DNA from: Methanocorpusculum petauri
GTDB lineage: Archaea > Halobacteriota > Methanomicrobia > Methanomicrobiales > Methanocorpusculaceae
Direction of reading: 5' to 3'
Assembly: GCF_026891975.1 (NCBI RefSeq)
Contig: NZ_JAPTGB010000008.1
Span: forward strand, 1-64,000
Length of the DNA stretch: 64,000 bases
In this document: piece after piece, positions 36,284 to 45,187 of the stretch
Layout: every line of letters begins with the position of its first letter
How positions within the stretch are numbered: the first letter of the stretch is position 1
The notes under the pieces: model-generated
What the model was told of the DNA's origin: nothing
What the model saw: only the letters and a program-made list of their open reading frames with translations
Databases searched by the model: none
Translations under genes and position numbers: made by a program

Positions 36284-37062
36284 CGGATTACGATAAGATC
36301 TGGGTGCGGGTCAAGCATGTAACGAAGAAGTTTGCAACCCGCAAAGGAGAGGTTACTGCTCTGGAGGATGTAAATCTTGAGATCCATGACGGTCAGTTTG
36401 TGTGTCTTCTTGGTCCGTCCGGTTGTGGTAAGACGACACTGCTCCGGATGATCGGCGGTCTTGATGTGCCAACGTCGGGTACGATTACGATTGACGGGAA
36501 GGTGGTTGATGGTCCGTCACCGAAGATGACGATGGTGTTTCAGGAGTATTCGCTGTATCCGTGGCGGACGGTCGCGGAGAATGTGGGATTCGGTCTTGAG
36601 ATGAATGGTGTTCCGTTTGAGGAACGGCGGGCTGAGGTGATGAAGGAGTTGAAACTTGTGGGTCTTGAGAATTTTGCGGACAGTTATCCGTATGAGTTGT
36701 CAGGCGGTATGCGGCAGCGGGCGGCTGTGGCGCGCGCTCTTGCAACGGACCCTGCGGTTATGCTGATGGATGAGCCGTTCGGCGCTCTTGATGCACAGAC
36801 GCGGAATAAGATGCAGCGCGAGCTGTTAAACATCTGGCAGGAGACGAAGAAGACGATTCTGTTTGTGACGCACAGTGTTGATGAGGCGGTGTATCTTGCG
36901 GATAAAATCGTGGTTCTGACGCCCCGTCCGGGAACTGTTCACGAGATTGACGAGATTGATCTGCCCAGACCGCGGGATCGGACGAGTGTTGAGTTTGCGC
37001 AGATTCGGAAAAATATTCTGCATATTATCGAGGAGCTGGAAACCGGCAATCAGAACATTTAA
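36280..37062 (+). CDS. ABC transporter ATP-binding protein, nitrate/sulfonate/taurine type
   Basis: 260 residues. Walker A GPSGCGKTTLLR near residue 46, Q-loop VFQEYSLYPW, signature LSGGMRQR, Walker B VMLMDEPFGALD, and the switch His in FVTHSVDEAV. It pairs with the permease upstream (4-bp overlap). SsuB/TauB-like; substrate unknown. Confidence 0.92.
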   Translation: MTDYDKIWVRVKHVTKKFATRKGEVTALEDVNLEIHDGQFVCLLGPSGCGKTTLLRMIGGLDVPTSGTITIDGKVVDGPSPKMTMVFQEYSLYPWRTVAENVGFGLEMNGVPFEERRAEVMKELKLVGLENFADSYPYELSGGMRQRAAVARALATDPAVMLMDEPFGALDAQTRNKMQRELLNIWQETKKTILFVTHSVDEAVYLADKIVVLTPRPGTVHEIDEIDLPRPRDRTSVEFAQIRKNILHIIEELETGNQNI

Positions 37063-37116
37063 TATCGTTTCCACCAAACCTGATTAGCACATTTAGAGAG
37101 CGAGGAGTTATTCAAA

Positions 37117-37617
37117 ATGGTCAGAAAACCAGCACGAATGTATCGCGATCTTGCTAAAAAGGCATACTGCCGCCGTGAATACATGGGTGGTGTGCCGGGC
37201 GTTAAGGTCGTACAGTTTGATATGGGTAATCTTTCAGCCGAATTCCCGGTTGCGATTCACCTTGAGGTTCTTGAAGCATGCCAGATCCGCCACACGGCAA
37301 TGGAAGCGGCACGTATCAACATGAACCGCCGCCTGATGAAGGATGTCGGAAGAAACAATTTCCACCTGAAGATCCGGGCATATCCGCACCATGTTATCCG
37401 TGAGCACAAGCAGGCAACGGGTGCCGGTGCAGACCGTGTTTCGGAGGGTATGCGCCTTGCGTTTGGTAAGGCAGTGGGTACTGCTGCACGTGTTGCACCG
37501 AGACAGCGTCTTTTCACTGTCTGGACGTCCGAGCAGTATATTAATCAGGCAAAGGATGCTCTCCAGCACAGCGGATACAAGCTTCCTACGCCGACCCGTG
37601 TTGTTGTTGAGAACTAA
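37117..37617 (+). CDS. rpl10e: Large-subunit ribosomal protein L10e (uL16)
   Basis: 166 residues, full length for archaea. Conserved opening [12 protein letters not shown], the central [16 protein letters not shown], and [21 protein letters not shown]. Binds 23S rRNA near the peptidyl-transferase centre. GAGGAG precedes the ATG. It stands alone, as is common in archaea. Confidence 0.97.
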   Translation: MVRKPARMYRDLAKKAYCRREYMGGVPGVKVVQFDMGNLSAEFPVAIHLEVLEACQIRHTAMEAARINMNRRLMKDVGRNNFHLKIRAYPHHVIREHKQATGAGADRVSEGMRLAFGKAVGTAARVAPRQRLFTVWTSEQYINQAKDALQHSGYKLPTPTRVVVEN

Positions 37618-37818
37618 GCCATTTCCGGCTCTCAACCAATACTATATTTTTCCTTTTGCTGTTTTGTCTGCGGTGTTGATAGTTTTTTGTGATGTATTGC
37701 AGGTTTTGTCCGGAGTAATCACAGGATATACAAAGTATCACGGTCCTGCTTTTTTCCGGAGTACAGATGTCTTGTCCAAGCGACAGTCTTAATCCGTTTC
37801 TCCTGCAATATTCTTTTT

Positions 37819-38643
37819 ATGGATCCTCTGCTGTTTGAACGTCTGGCGCAGGCTGTGGAAGAGGCGGTGTGTGAGGCGGAGATTGTGCTTCCGCCTGATG
37901 TGGAGGCGGCCCTCCGGCTTGCTGCGGAGCGTGAGACGAATCCGGTTGCACGCGGGGAGTTTGCGAATATTCTGGATAATTTGTTGAAGGCGGGGGATTT
38001 GCGTGTTCCGATCTGTCAGGATACGGGTATTCCTGTGGTGTATCTGACGGTGCCGCCGGAGGTTCCGGTGACGGCTGGGCTGTATGAGGCGGTTGCTGCG
38101 GGTGTGCGGCGGGCGACGCGGTCGGTGCCGCTCCGGCCAAACGGGGTTGATCCGATTTCACGGGAGAATTCAGGAGATAATACGGGCGCGGGTCTTCCGC
38201 CGGTGCATGTTGTACCGGGGGATGTGCTCCGGGTGACGGTGCTGCCGAAGGGTGCGGGTTCGGAGAATATGTCACAGATCCGGATGATGCTGCCGTCTGA
38301 GGTGGCGGAGATTCCGCGGTTTGTGGTGGATGTGGTGATGGCGGCGGGTGCCCGGCCGTGTCCGCCGGTTGTGGTGGGTGTTGGTATCGGGGGGACGTTT
38401 GATGGTGCGGCGGCGCTGGCGAAGGAGGCGCTTCTGGAGCGGATTGATGTGATGGATGCGTATGAGCAGGGGATTTGTGATGCGATTAATGCGCTCGGGA
38501 TAGGGCCGATGGGGCTTGGGGGGGATACGACGGCGCTTGCGGTGAAGGTGAAGCGCGGGTTCTGTCATACGGCGTCACTGCCGGTTGCGGTGAATGTTCA
38601 GTGCTGGTGCTGCCGCCGCGGTGTGCGGGAGGTGGTGCTGTGA
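37819..38643 (+). CDS. fumA: Fumarate hydratase alpha subunit (class I, N-terminal part)
   Basis: 274 residues. Part of the oxygen-sensitive 4Fe-4S fumarase that interconverts fumarate and malate in the incomplete reductive citrate path of methanogens. Motifs ICQDTGIPVVYL with a cluster Cys near residue 67, GAGSENMSQIRM with SENMS, and GIGIGPMGLGG-like ALGIGPMGLGG near 230. The tartrate dehydratase family is the alternative. It overlaps the beta gene by 4 bp (GTGA). The DNA here is notably GC-rich. Confidence 0.9.
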   Translation: MDPLLFERLAQAVEEAVCEAEIVLPPDVEAALRLAAERETNPVARGEFANILDNLLKAGDLRVPICQDTGIPVVYLTVPPEVPVTAGLYEAVAAGVRRATRSVPLRPNGVDPISRENSGDNTGAGLPPVHVVPGDVLRVTVLPKGAGSENMSQIRMMLPSEVAEIPRFVVDVVMAAGARPCPPVVVGVGIGGTFDGAAALAKEALLERIDVMDAYEQGICDAINALGIGPMGLGGDTTALAVKVKRGFCHTASLPVAVNVQCWCCRRGVREVVL

Positions 38644-39185
38644 TCCGTTTGAGTACGCCGCTGGGTGCGGAGGTGCTGGGTCTGCGGGCCGGGGATCGCG
38701 TGCTTTTGTCGGGGACGCTGTATACGGCACGGGATGAGGCGCATTTGCGGATTCTGGAGGAGGGATTTCCGTTTGATCCGGTGGGTGCGGTGGTGTATCA
38801 CTGCGGGCCGGTGGTGGATACGGAGCGGAATGTGATTGTTGCGGCAGGTCCTACAACGTCTGCGCGGATGAATGGTCTGACGGCGCCGATGATTGATGCG
38901 GGTGTGCGGGCGCTGATTGGGAAGGGGGGTATGTCTGCCGGGGTGCGGGAGGTTCTGACGGGCCGTGCGGTGTATTTTGCGTTTACCGGCGGGTGTGCGG
39001 CGCTTGCTGCTTCGTGTATGGAGCTTGCGGGTTGTTATTTTCCGGAGCTGGGGATGGCGGAGGCGGTGTGGGAGATTCGTGTGCGGGATCTGCCGCTGGT
39101 GGTTGGGATTGATGCGCACGGGGGGGATTTGTTTGCGGATGTGGCGCGGGGTGTGCGCGAGCGGTATGATCAGTTGTGTTTGTGA
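38640..39185 (+). CDS. fumB: Fumarate hydratase beta subunit (class I, C-terminal part)
   Basis: 181 residues from a GTG at 38640 preceded by GGAGGTGG (38628-38635) and overlapping the alpha stop. A longer in-frame start at 38601 would lie inside the alpha gene without a ribosome site. Family motifs: LLSGTLYTARDEAH, GPTTSARMNG, MIDAGVRALIGKGGMSAG. Completes the two-subunit archaeal fumarase. Confidence 0.9.
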   Translation: MIRLSTPLGAEVLGLRAGDRVLLSGTLYTARDEAHLRILEEGFPFDPVGAVVYHCGPVVDTERNVIVAAGPTTSARMNGLTAPMIDAGVRALIGKGGMSAGVREVLTGRAVYFAFTGGCAALAASCMELAGCYFPELGMAEAVWEIRVRDLPLVVGIDAHGGDLFADVARGVRERYDQLCL

Positions 39186-39330
39186 GTGGGCGGTGGTGTG
39201 TGTTTTTAGATAGGGGATGCGGGGGGTTAGAGCCCTATTCTTTTTCGCATTCCTCCCGCACAATCCCCATACGCATTACGTATGACATAAGGACAGACCA
39301 TCTACCCCATCATGACCACTATCCAGCCGT

Positions 39331-40158
39331 CTACCCGGAAATACCTCTACGCCGTCCCTTCACGCACCGCTGCATCCCCAGCACAATCCCAAACACCACC
39401 GCAGCCACAAGCGTAATCGTCGCCCCGGACGGAATATTCCAGAAATACGACAGCAGAATCCCGCCAAACGACACAACCAGACAAACCACAACCGACCCTG
39501 CCATCATCACCCACAGCCGCGACGTCAGCATACGACAGCTTGCCGCAGGCAGCGTCAAAAGCGCAATCACCAGAATAATTCCCACCACCTGAATCAACAT
39601 CACCACCGCAAGCGCAATCAAAATCAGCAGAATCAGATTCAGCATCTTCACCGGCAGATTCAGCACCCGCGCATACTCCTCATCAAACGTCACCGCAAGA
39701 AGCGGCTGATACAGCAGCACAACAACCATCGTAATCACCGCTGCAAGAACACCCGCAACAACAAGATCACCGCTCGTCACCAGCAGAATATTCCCGAACA
39801 GATACGACTCAATATCCGGCACATACCCGGGTGTCAGCGCAACAAACAACACACCAAGCGCCATCCCCACCGCCCACACAGCACCTATCAGCATATCCAC
39901 CTTCTGATGCGCATATTCCTTCAAAACCCCCATCACCACCGCCGCACAAACTGCAAACCCCGCTGCCCCCGCAAGCGGCGAAAAACCCAGCAGATACCCA
40001 AGTCCCACACCCCCGAACGTCGCGTGCGAAATCCCTCCCGAAACCGCCGTCATCTGCCGGACAATAATATAACTCCCGATGATCCCGCACACCACACTCG
40101 CAAGCGCCGCCGCAAGGAACGCATGCTGCATAAACACATATGACAACAGATCCGTCAT
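39331..40158 (-). CDS. znuB: Metal ABC transporter permease (ZnuB-like)
   Basis: 275 residues, about eight transmembrane segments, with ISHATFGGVGLGYLLG near residue 38 and the late VVGIILVIALLTLPAA typical of zinc/manganese permeases. Last gene of the znuA-znuC-znuB operon; its ATG overlaps the znuC stop. Zn versus Mn specificity is not certain. Confidence 0.9.
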   Translation of the reverse strand: MTDLLSYVFMQHAFLAAALASVVCGIIGSYIIVRQMTAVSGGISHATFGGVGLGYLLGFSPLAGAAGFAVCAAVVMGVLKEYAHQKVDMLIGAVWAVGMALGVLFVALTPGYVPDIESYLFGNILLVTSGDLVVAGVLAAVITMVVVLLYQPLLAVTFDEEYARVLNLPVKMLNLILLILIALAVVMLIQVVGIILVIALLTLPAASCRMLTSRLWVMMAGSVVVCLVVSFGGILLSYFWNIPSGATITLVAAVVFGIVLGMQRCVKGRRRGISG

Positions 40159-40934
40159 CGCTCCCCCCCCTCACTATCATCATGCCTCGCAAGAACACGG
40201 TGCGGCACCTGACCATGTGTAATCAGCTCCACCGGACACCCGTACGCCGCCGCAACCATATCCCCCGTAATCCGATCCGTATCATGCGTGAACAGCTTCC
40301 GGTTCAGACACGCAACCCGGTTCACATGCCCTGACATCGCACTAATATCATGGGTCACCATCAGCACCGTCATCCGCTCGCGCAAATCCTCCAAAAGCGT
40401 CATCAGCCGCTCCCCCGTCGGCCCGTCCACATACACCGTCGGCTCATCCAGAATCAGCAGCTCCGGACACCCGGCAAGTGCCCGGGAAATCACCGCCCGC
40501 TGCTGTTCCCCTCCGGACAGCTCCGCAATAGGGCGACTCTCATACCCCGTCATATCCATGGCCGCAAGAGCATTCGCCGCCGCCGCATAATCACTCTCGC
40601 GATACCGCTTCACCAGCCCCGGAACATGTCCGAGCCGCCCCGTCAGCACCATCTCCCGCACCGTCATCGGATACGAAAAATCAAACGTATGCACCTGCGG
40701 CACATACCCGACCCGTGACCGTGCCGCCGCAGGCTCCTCACCAAAGACTCGGATCGATCCCGACTTCGGCTGAAGCAGTCCGAGAATACTCATCAGAAAT
40801 GACGTCTTCCCTCCCCCGTTCGGCCCGATAATCGCCGCAACATCACCCTTGTGCAGAACAAAACTCACATCATCCAGCACCACGTGCCCGGCCCGCTCCA
40901 CCACCAGATGATCAATCTCCAAAATCTCACACAT
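40155..40934 (-). CDS. znuC: Metal ABC transporter ATP-binding protein (ZnuC-like)
   Basis: 259 residues. Walker A GPNGGGKTSF near residue 37, Q-loop YVPQVHTFDF, signature LSGGEQQR, Walker B LLILDEPTVYVD, and switch His in VTHDISA. Energises the ZnuB permease. It overlaps znuA by 8 bp and znuB by 4 bp. Confidence 0.92.
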   Translation of the reverse strand: MCEILEIDHLVVERAGHVVLDDVSFVLHKGDVAAIIGPNGGGKTSFLMSILGLLQPKSGSIRVFGEEPAAARSRVGYVPQVHTFDFSYPMTVREMVLTGRLGHVPGLVKRYRESDYAAAANALAAMDMTGYESRPIAELSGGEQQRAVISRALAGCPELLILDEPTVYVDGPTGERLMTLLEDLRERMTVLMVTHDISAMSGHVNRVACLNRKLFTHDTDRITGDMVAAAYGCPVELITHGQVPHRVLARHDDSEGGER

Positions 40935-41799
40935 CCTTCAGCCCCTCCGCAAGAGAATTCAGCATATCCATATAATGCACCGACAACGGATTAATCCGCA
41001 CCGGCACAATGCCCAGTCCCTCAGAAAGCACCATCGCCGTCCGCTCTCCGGACAATGGCTCGGTCACCATAATATGCACCCCTGCCGCCTTTGCCGAATC
41101 AACAATCTCCGCAAGCTCACGCGCCGCAGGCTCCTTTCCCTCACGGGCAATTACCAGTTGTGAGATATTATAATCCGCCGCAAGATAGCCAAACGACCCG
41201 TGCGTCGTCAGAAATGCTCTTGGCTCCATCGCATCCGCAGCAGCGGCCAGACGAGCATCCATAGCAGACAGCCCGGCACAAAACACATCCGCCCGCTCCG
41301 AAAACCGCTCCGTAAGCTCCGGATACCGTACTGCAAGCCCATCGCGCACTGCTTCCGTCATCAGAATCCCGTTTCGTGCCGAAATCCAGATATGCGGATC
41401 CGTCTCTCCCTCCTCACCGCCCGCCTCGGCAACCACCTGTACGCCCGTACCGGTCGCAACACGCGGCAGACCCGGCAATGCCTCTGCCACCTGATCCTCC
41501 AGCGGCAGAAATCCTTCCCCAAGCGTAAACCACATATCTGCCGCCGCAAACAAAGATACATCAGCAGGAGTCGGTTCATACGTATGCGGTGAAACTCCCT
41601 CCGGCACAACCGAAAGAACAGTAAATCCGTCTCCGGCAACTGCGGAGACAATCTCCACCATCGGCGGAACCGTCACGAGCAGCACCGGCCCGTCTCCCTC
41701 TGCCGCAGGAGTTGAGATACAGCCCGCCGAAACTGCGGCGAACACAAGAACAACACTCAGAACAAAATATATTTTGAAAACGGCAGAACACCCCCGCAT
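40927..41799 (-). CDS. znuA: Metal-binding lipoprotein of ABC importer (ZnuA-like)
   Basis: 290 residues from the ATG at 41799 (MRGCSAVF). A longer frame to 41847 begins inside an inverted repeat and is rejected. Hydrophobic signal ending in SAGC gives a lipobox, so the protein is probably membrane-tethered. Metal ligands expected from the family are His in SPHTYEP, DPHIWIS and TTHGSFGY, and an acidic residue in TEPLSGE. It lacks the long His-rich loop of many zinc-specific members, so manganese or iron is possible. Confidence 0.9.
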   Translation of the reverse strand: MRGCSAVFKIYFVLSVVLVFAAVSAGCISTPAAEGDGPVLLVTVPPMVEIVSAVAGDGFTVLSVVPEGVSPHTYEPTPADVSLFAAADMWFTLGEGFLPLEDQVAEALPGLPRVATGTGVQVVAEAGGEEGETDPHIWISARNGILMTEAVRDGLAVRYPELTERFSERADVFCAGLSAMDARLAAAADAMEPRAFLTTHGSFGYLAADYNISQLVIAREGKEPAARELAEIVDSAKAAGVHIMVTEPLSGERTAMVLSEGLGIVPVRINPLSVHYMDMLNSLAEGLKDV

Positions 41800-41805
41800 G
41801 AATAA

Positions 41806-41857
41806 TGAATATTCAGTGTTTGAGATGCTAAAGATTTCGCCGATCAAAACTTTGATC
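41806..41857 (-). promoter_or_regulatory. Probable operator and promoter of znuACB
   Basis: Inverted repeat GATCAAA-AC-TTTGATC (41842-41857) and a perfect palindrome TGAATATTCA (41806-41815) lie within 60 bases of the znuA ATG. A TATA-like GGTATTATGAGC on the minus strand (about 41875-41886) would start transcription near 41855, in the first repeat. This suits a metal-responsive repressor. The regulator is not identified. Confidence 0.45.
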
Positions 41858-41958
41858 CAAAAGTCTAAACTTGCTCATAATACCTGATCGGATTTTGATT
41901 GGATTATTCGGAATACTTTCGCTTTGGCTACTCCGGGAAAAAAACCAAAGTCCACGTA

Positions 41959-42021
41959 TTTTTTATTCAGATATTTTTGATCCTGCAATTCGAGAGTTTT
42001 CAGATTATGGGAACAAAGCCG
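41959..42021 (+). repeat. Dispersed repeat, copy 2
   Basis: 49 of 63 bases match 26716-26778 with no gap, same orientation. Both are between genes and keep the same reading frame (FYSDIFDPAIREFSDYG). It lies between the znuA control region and the end of the DHA2 exporter gene. Probably a decayed gene remnant or a small mobile unit. Confidence 0.55.
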
Positions 42022-42062
42022 CACTGATGAAAACTATCCCCTTGGGGAGGATGAAAGGAGAT

Positions 42063-43517
42063 TTACTCCCGTGCTGCAGTTTCCTCCCGAATAAAGATGC
42101 ACAGTATGAAAAGAACCACTGCAAGCACAACCGACACCATAAATGCCAGATCAAATCCATGACTGAGAATCACGGCAGCAATCTCTCCCGGCGGCTTTTC
42201 CGTGATACCTGAATTGCGGACCGCAGTCATAATTCCGTGCAGAAAAATGATATTGTACACCGCAACACCGATCGTCATCGGTGCAAACCTCTCAAGACCC
42301 GTAAGACTTGAAACCATTCCCTGTTTTGACGCAGGAGCCGCACCCATAATGAGTGTAGTAAGAGGCGTTGTCGTAAGACCGAGACCAAGACCAATAAGGG
42401 CGAGTGCCGAGACGATCACACCAAGACCCGTTACCGGAGTCAGGTGCGTCAGGAAGAAAAACCCGAGGGCAATCAGTGCAACGCCTGCCATTATAATGTA
42501 CCGGATCTTTCCTTTCAGTTTTGCATAGATTAGTCCCGCAAGAATTCCGGTGATCATCATTCCAACCGACATGGCAGTGATGATGAGGCCGGAAAACGAC
42601 ACAGTATAGCCATGAACATGCTCCAGATAGAACGGCAAAAGATAATTTGCGCCGGCGAACGTAAAAAACAGCATCGCGAACACAACATTGAGCACAACAA
42701 AAGATCTGCTTTTGAAAAGACTCAGATCAAGAAGAGGATCTGCATAATGCAGCTCGCGCCAGAGGAATCCCCCAATCCCCAGAATCGCAAGAACAAGCGA
42801 CACAAGAACAGGCCCGGAAGTCCAGCCAAGCGAGATGCCTTCGGAGAAAGTAAAGAGAAGTGCGGCAAGTCCTACGAAGACCAGAACAGCACCGGTACTG
42901 TCAAATCCTTTCAGGGATCTCTTGGCAGAGACCGAACTCGGAATAACCGCATATCCTAACATTACCGCAAAAATGCCGATGGGCACATTGATGAAAAAGA
43001 TCCAGTGCCAGGACAGATACTCGGTCAGGTATCCGCCGAGTGTCGGACCAAGCGCCATACCAACTGCGGCAAACAGGACAACAAGCGACATCCCTTTTGC
43101 CCGCCGATCACCCGGCAGATAATACGAGAGCATGGCAGGCGCGATCACGGTCATCATTGCCCCGCCCACTGCCTGCAGCACGCGGGAGGCAAGAAGCGTA
43201 GAGAACTGTCCCGTAAAGTCCGGCAGAAATCCGCAGGTAAACGATCCAATCGTAAAGAGGAAGAACCCGAACAGAAATATTTTCTTGAATCCGACCACAT
43301 CGGATACCTTCCCGATGATTAACAGACACCCGGCCATAACCAGCAGATAGATCGTCGAAACCCATGCAACGGAGGAAGAGGTGAGATTAAATGCCTCGGA
43401 AATGGTCGGCAGAGCAATGTTGACAATCGTCCCGTCAAGTGCCGACATAAAAGTTGCAAGCGATGCTGACAGGAGAATAAGTGTCAAGGTACGCCCGGAG
43501 GGAGTTTCACTCTGCAT
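42063..43517 (-). CDS. MFS drug exporter, DHA2 family (EmrB/QacA-like)
   Basis: 484 residues with 14 predicted transmembrane segments. Motifs SALDGTIVNIALPTI (helix 1, with family Asp), WVSTIYLLVMAG, RVLQAVGGAMMTVIAPAML, and motif C-like GMALGPTLGGYL. Proton-driven export of drugs or metabolites. No adjacent MarR or TetR regulator is seen. Confidence 0.92.
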   Translation of the reverse strand: MQSETPSGRTLTLILLSASLATFMSALDGTIVNIALPTISEAFNLTSSSVAWVSTIYLLVMAGCLLIIGKVSDVVGFKKIFLFGFFLFTIGSFTCGFLPDFTGQFSTLLASRVLQAVGGAMMTVIAPAMLSYYLPGDRRAKGMSLVVLFAAVGMALGPTLGGYLTEYLSWHWIFFINVPIGIFAVMLGYAVIPSSVSAKRSLKGFDSTGAVLVFVGLAALLFTFSEGISLGWTSGPVLVSLVLAILGIGGFLWRELHYADPLLDLSLFKSRSFVVLNVVFAMLFFTFAGANYLLPFYLEHVHGYTVSFSGLIITAMSVGMMITGILAGLIYAKLKGKIRYIIMAGVALIALGFFFLTHLTPVTGLGVIVSALALIGLGLGLTTTPLTTLIMGAAPASKQGMVSSLTGLERFAPMTIGVAVYNIIFLHGIMTAVRNSGITEKPPGEIAAVILSHGFDLAFMVSVVLAVVLFILCIFIREETAARE

Positions 43518-43584
43518 AATGTAGAGTGTTACGAGGGAGTCAGATAAAAAATGTTGGTATCAGCCCCCGCCCTCCTCACCAAGT

Positions 43585-43595
43585 GCTTATATGCG
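43585..43595 (+). promoter_or_regulatory. TATA box of rpiA
   Basis: GCTTATATGCG lies 22-32 bases before the rpiA ATG at 43617, so the transcript would begin within a few bases of the start codon (leaderless). Confidence 0.55.
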
Positions 43596-43616
43596 AAGGC
43601 CGCATACCGGTTTGGT

Positions 43617-44288
43617 ATGAGTGATCCTGTTGTTGCAGCGAAGAAAGATGCCGGCATTCGTGCGGCGAATATGGTAAAAGACGGGATGATTGTCGGTCTT
43701 GGAACCGGTTCAACCGTGTTTTTTGCAATGGAGCGGCTTGGCGAGCGGATAAAAACAGAAGGTCTCCGGATTCGTGGTGTGCCTACCTCAAACCAGACTG
43801 CCATGCGTGCGGAGGAGTATGGTATTCCGCTCACGACGCTGACTCTGCATCCGGTACTTGATATTGCCATTGACGGTGCGGATCAGGTTGATCCCGGAAA
43901 ACGGATGATCAAAGGCCGCGGTGCGGCACATCTGCGGGAAAAGGTTGTGGCGGATGCGGCAAAGCAGTTTGTTGTGGTGATCGATTCCGGTAAGGAAGTT
44001 GCGGGTCTTGATGCCGCCGTGCCCATTGAAGTTCTGCCGTTTGCCTGCGGCAGTGTGGCAGGCAAACTCCGGGAGCTTGGAGGTGATCCGGTTCTGCGCA
44101 ACGGTGTGAAAAAGGACGGGCCGGTTATCTCCGATAACGGTAATTATGTGATGGACTGTGCGTTCGGTGCAATTGCCGACCCCGCAGCTCTTGAAGCAGC
44201 GATCAACAATATCCCGGGTGTTCTGGGCAATGGCATTTTTGCTGCGATGACCGGAAAAACAGTTGTGATTGTCGGCGGCAGACACTGA
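43617..44288 (+). CDS. rpiA: Ribose-5-phosphate isomerase A
   Basis: 223 residues from the ATG at 43617 (MSDPVVAAKKDAG). An in-frame ATG 66 bases upstream lies before the TATA box and is rejected. Motifs: GLGTGSTVFFAMERL, SNQTAMRAEEYGIPL, DIAIDGADQVDPG, KGRGAAHLREKVVA. Interconverts ribose- and ribulose-5-phosphate. The 3' end faces the next gene with 10 bases between. Confidence 0.95.
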   Translation: MSDPVVAAKKDAGIRAANMVKDGMIVGLGTGSTVFFAMERLGERIKTEGLRIRGVPTSNQTAMRAEEYGIPLTTLTLHPVLDIAIDGADQVDPGKRMIKGRGAAHLREKVVADAAKQFVVVIDSGKEVAGLDAAVPIEVLPFACGSVAGKLRELGGDPVLRNGVKKDGPVISDNGNYVMDCAFGAIADPAALEAAINNIPGVLGNGIFAAMTGKTVVIVGGRH

Positions 44289-44298
44289 CTTTCTTTTT

Positions 44299-45090
44299 TC
44301 AAATCTCCCGTATCCGTACCCGCAGTCCCGCGAGTTCCTTCCAGTATGTTTCCCGTTCCGTCTCCGGCGCAGTTCCCGCACAGAACACATCCTCAGGATC
44401 AAACAGCCGGCATACTCCGGCGAGTACTTCCGTGGTTGGATCCGTAACATACACCTGCCGGATGGTATAGCAGTCGGCAAGCTCTGCAAGGCGCGGCACA
44501 GCATCAGCGGAAAGAATCAGATCCCGCTGCACCTCTAAAACATCCTCAAGAAACGCATCCGGCACGTACCGGAGGAATCGTTTTCCGGAAAAATGTTCCA
44601 GATCAATTTCATCGGGGGCATCGTCATACAGAAGCACATGTCCGGCGGCGCCATTATCCCGCATAACCCGGCACACCCGTGTGACTGCATCCGCAACCGC
44701 CCCGGACGCCTCCTCCTCATCCTCAAAGTAACTGTCAGTAAGATGCAGGGCCTGCGGTGACGGAACCGCCCACCAGCACCCTTTCCGCATCTTTGCGACA
44801 ATCCCGCAATCCGCAGCAATATCCGCAGACACTATATCGAACTCTCCTGAAATCAGCTGATCGGAAACATTCGGAAACGCTGCCAAAATCCGATCACAAT
44901 ACCACATCCCGCCTGCTGCCGGAAACCAGACCTCCGGCCCCTGAGACCTGAGCGTCTCCTCCACCCCCCATGTGATCAGGTCTGCGGCGGTTCCGGCATG
45001 ATGCCGTATCCAGTCGCCGAGCTCCTCTGCCGCAGGTGCCAGAGGTTTCGCCGACCCGAGGCTTCTTATCCGAAACGACAGTTCACGCAT
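44299..45090 (-). CDS. Hypothetical protein, not recognised
   Basis: 263 residues, soluble and acidic. No family motif is recognised. Segments such as CRVMRDNGAAGHVLLYDDAP and VYVTDPTTEVLAGVCRLFDP read as alternating strand and helix, like a Rossmann-type fold, without a clear nucleotide-binding loop. Start at the ATG at 45090; a TTG precedes it directly. An inverted repeat TCAATA-TTCAC-TATTGA (45090-45106) overlaps the start, suggesting control of this gene or of divergent metG. Codon use resembles neighbours. Confidence 0.75.
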   Translation of the reverse strand: MRELSFRIRSLGSAKPLAPAAEELGDWIRHHAGTAADLITWGVEETLRSQGPEVWFPAAGGMWYCDRILAAFPNVSDQLISGEFDIVSADIAADCGIVAKMRKGCWWAVPSPQALHLTDSYFEDEEEASGAVADAVTRVCRVMRDNGAAGHVLLYDDAPDEIDLEHFSGKRFLRYVPDAFLEDVLEVQRDLILSADAVPRLAELADCYTIRQVYVTDPTTEVLAGVCRLFDPEDVFCAGTAPETERETYWKELAGLRVRIREI

Positions 45091-45187
45091 CAATATTCAC
45101 TATTGAGCAGATGTGTATTGAACCTATGGAATGTATGAACTCCCCTTACAAACCCTAATACCTCATCCATGCCAAATACTAACCACT

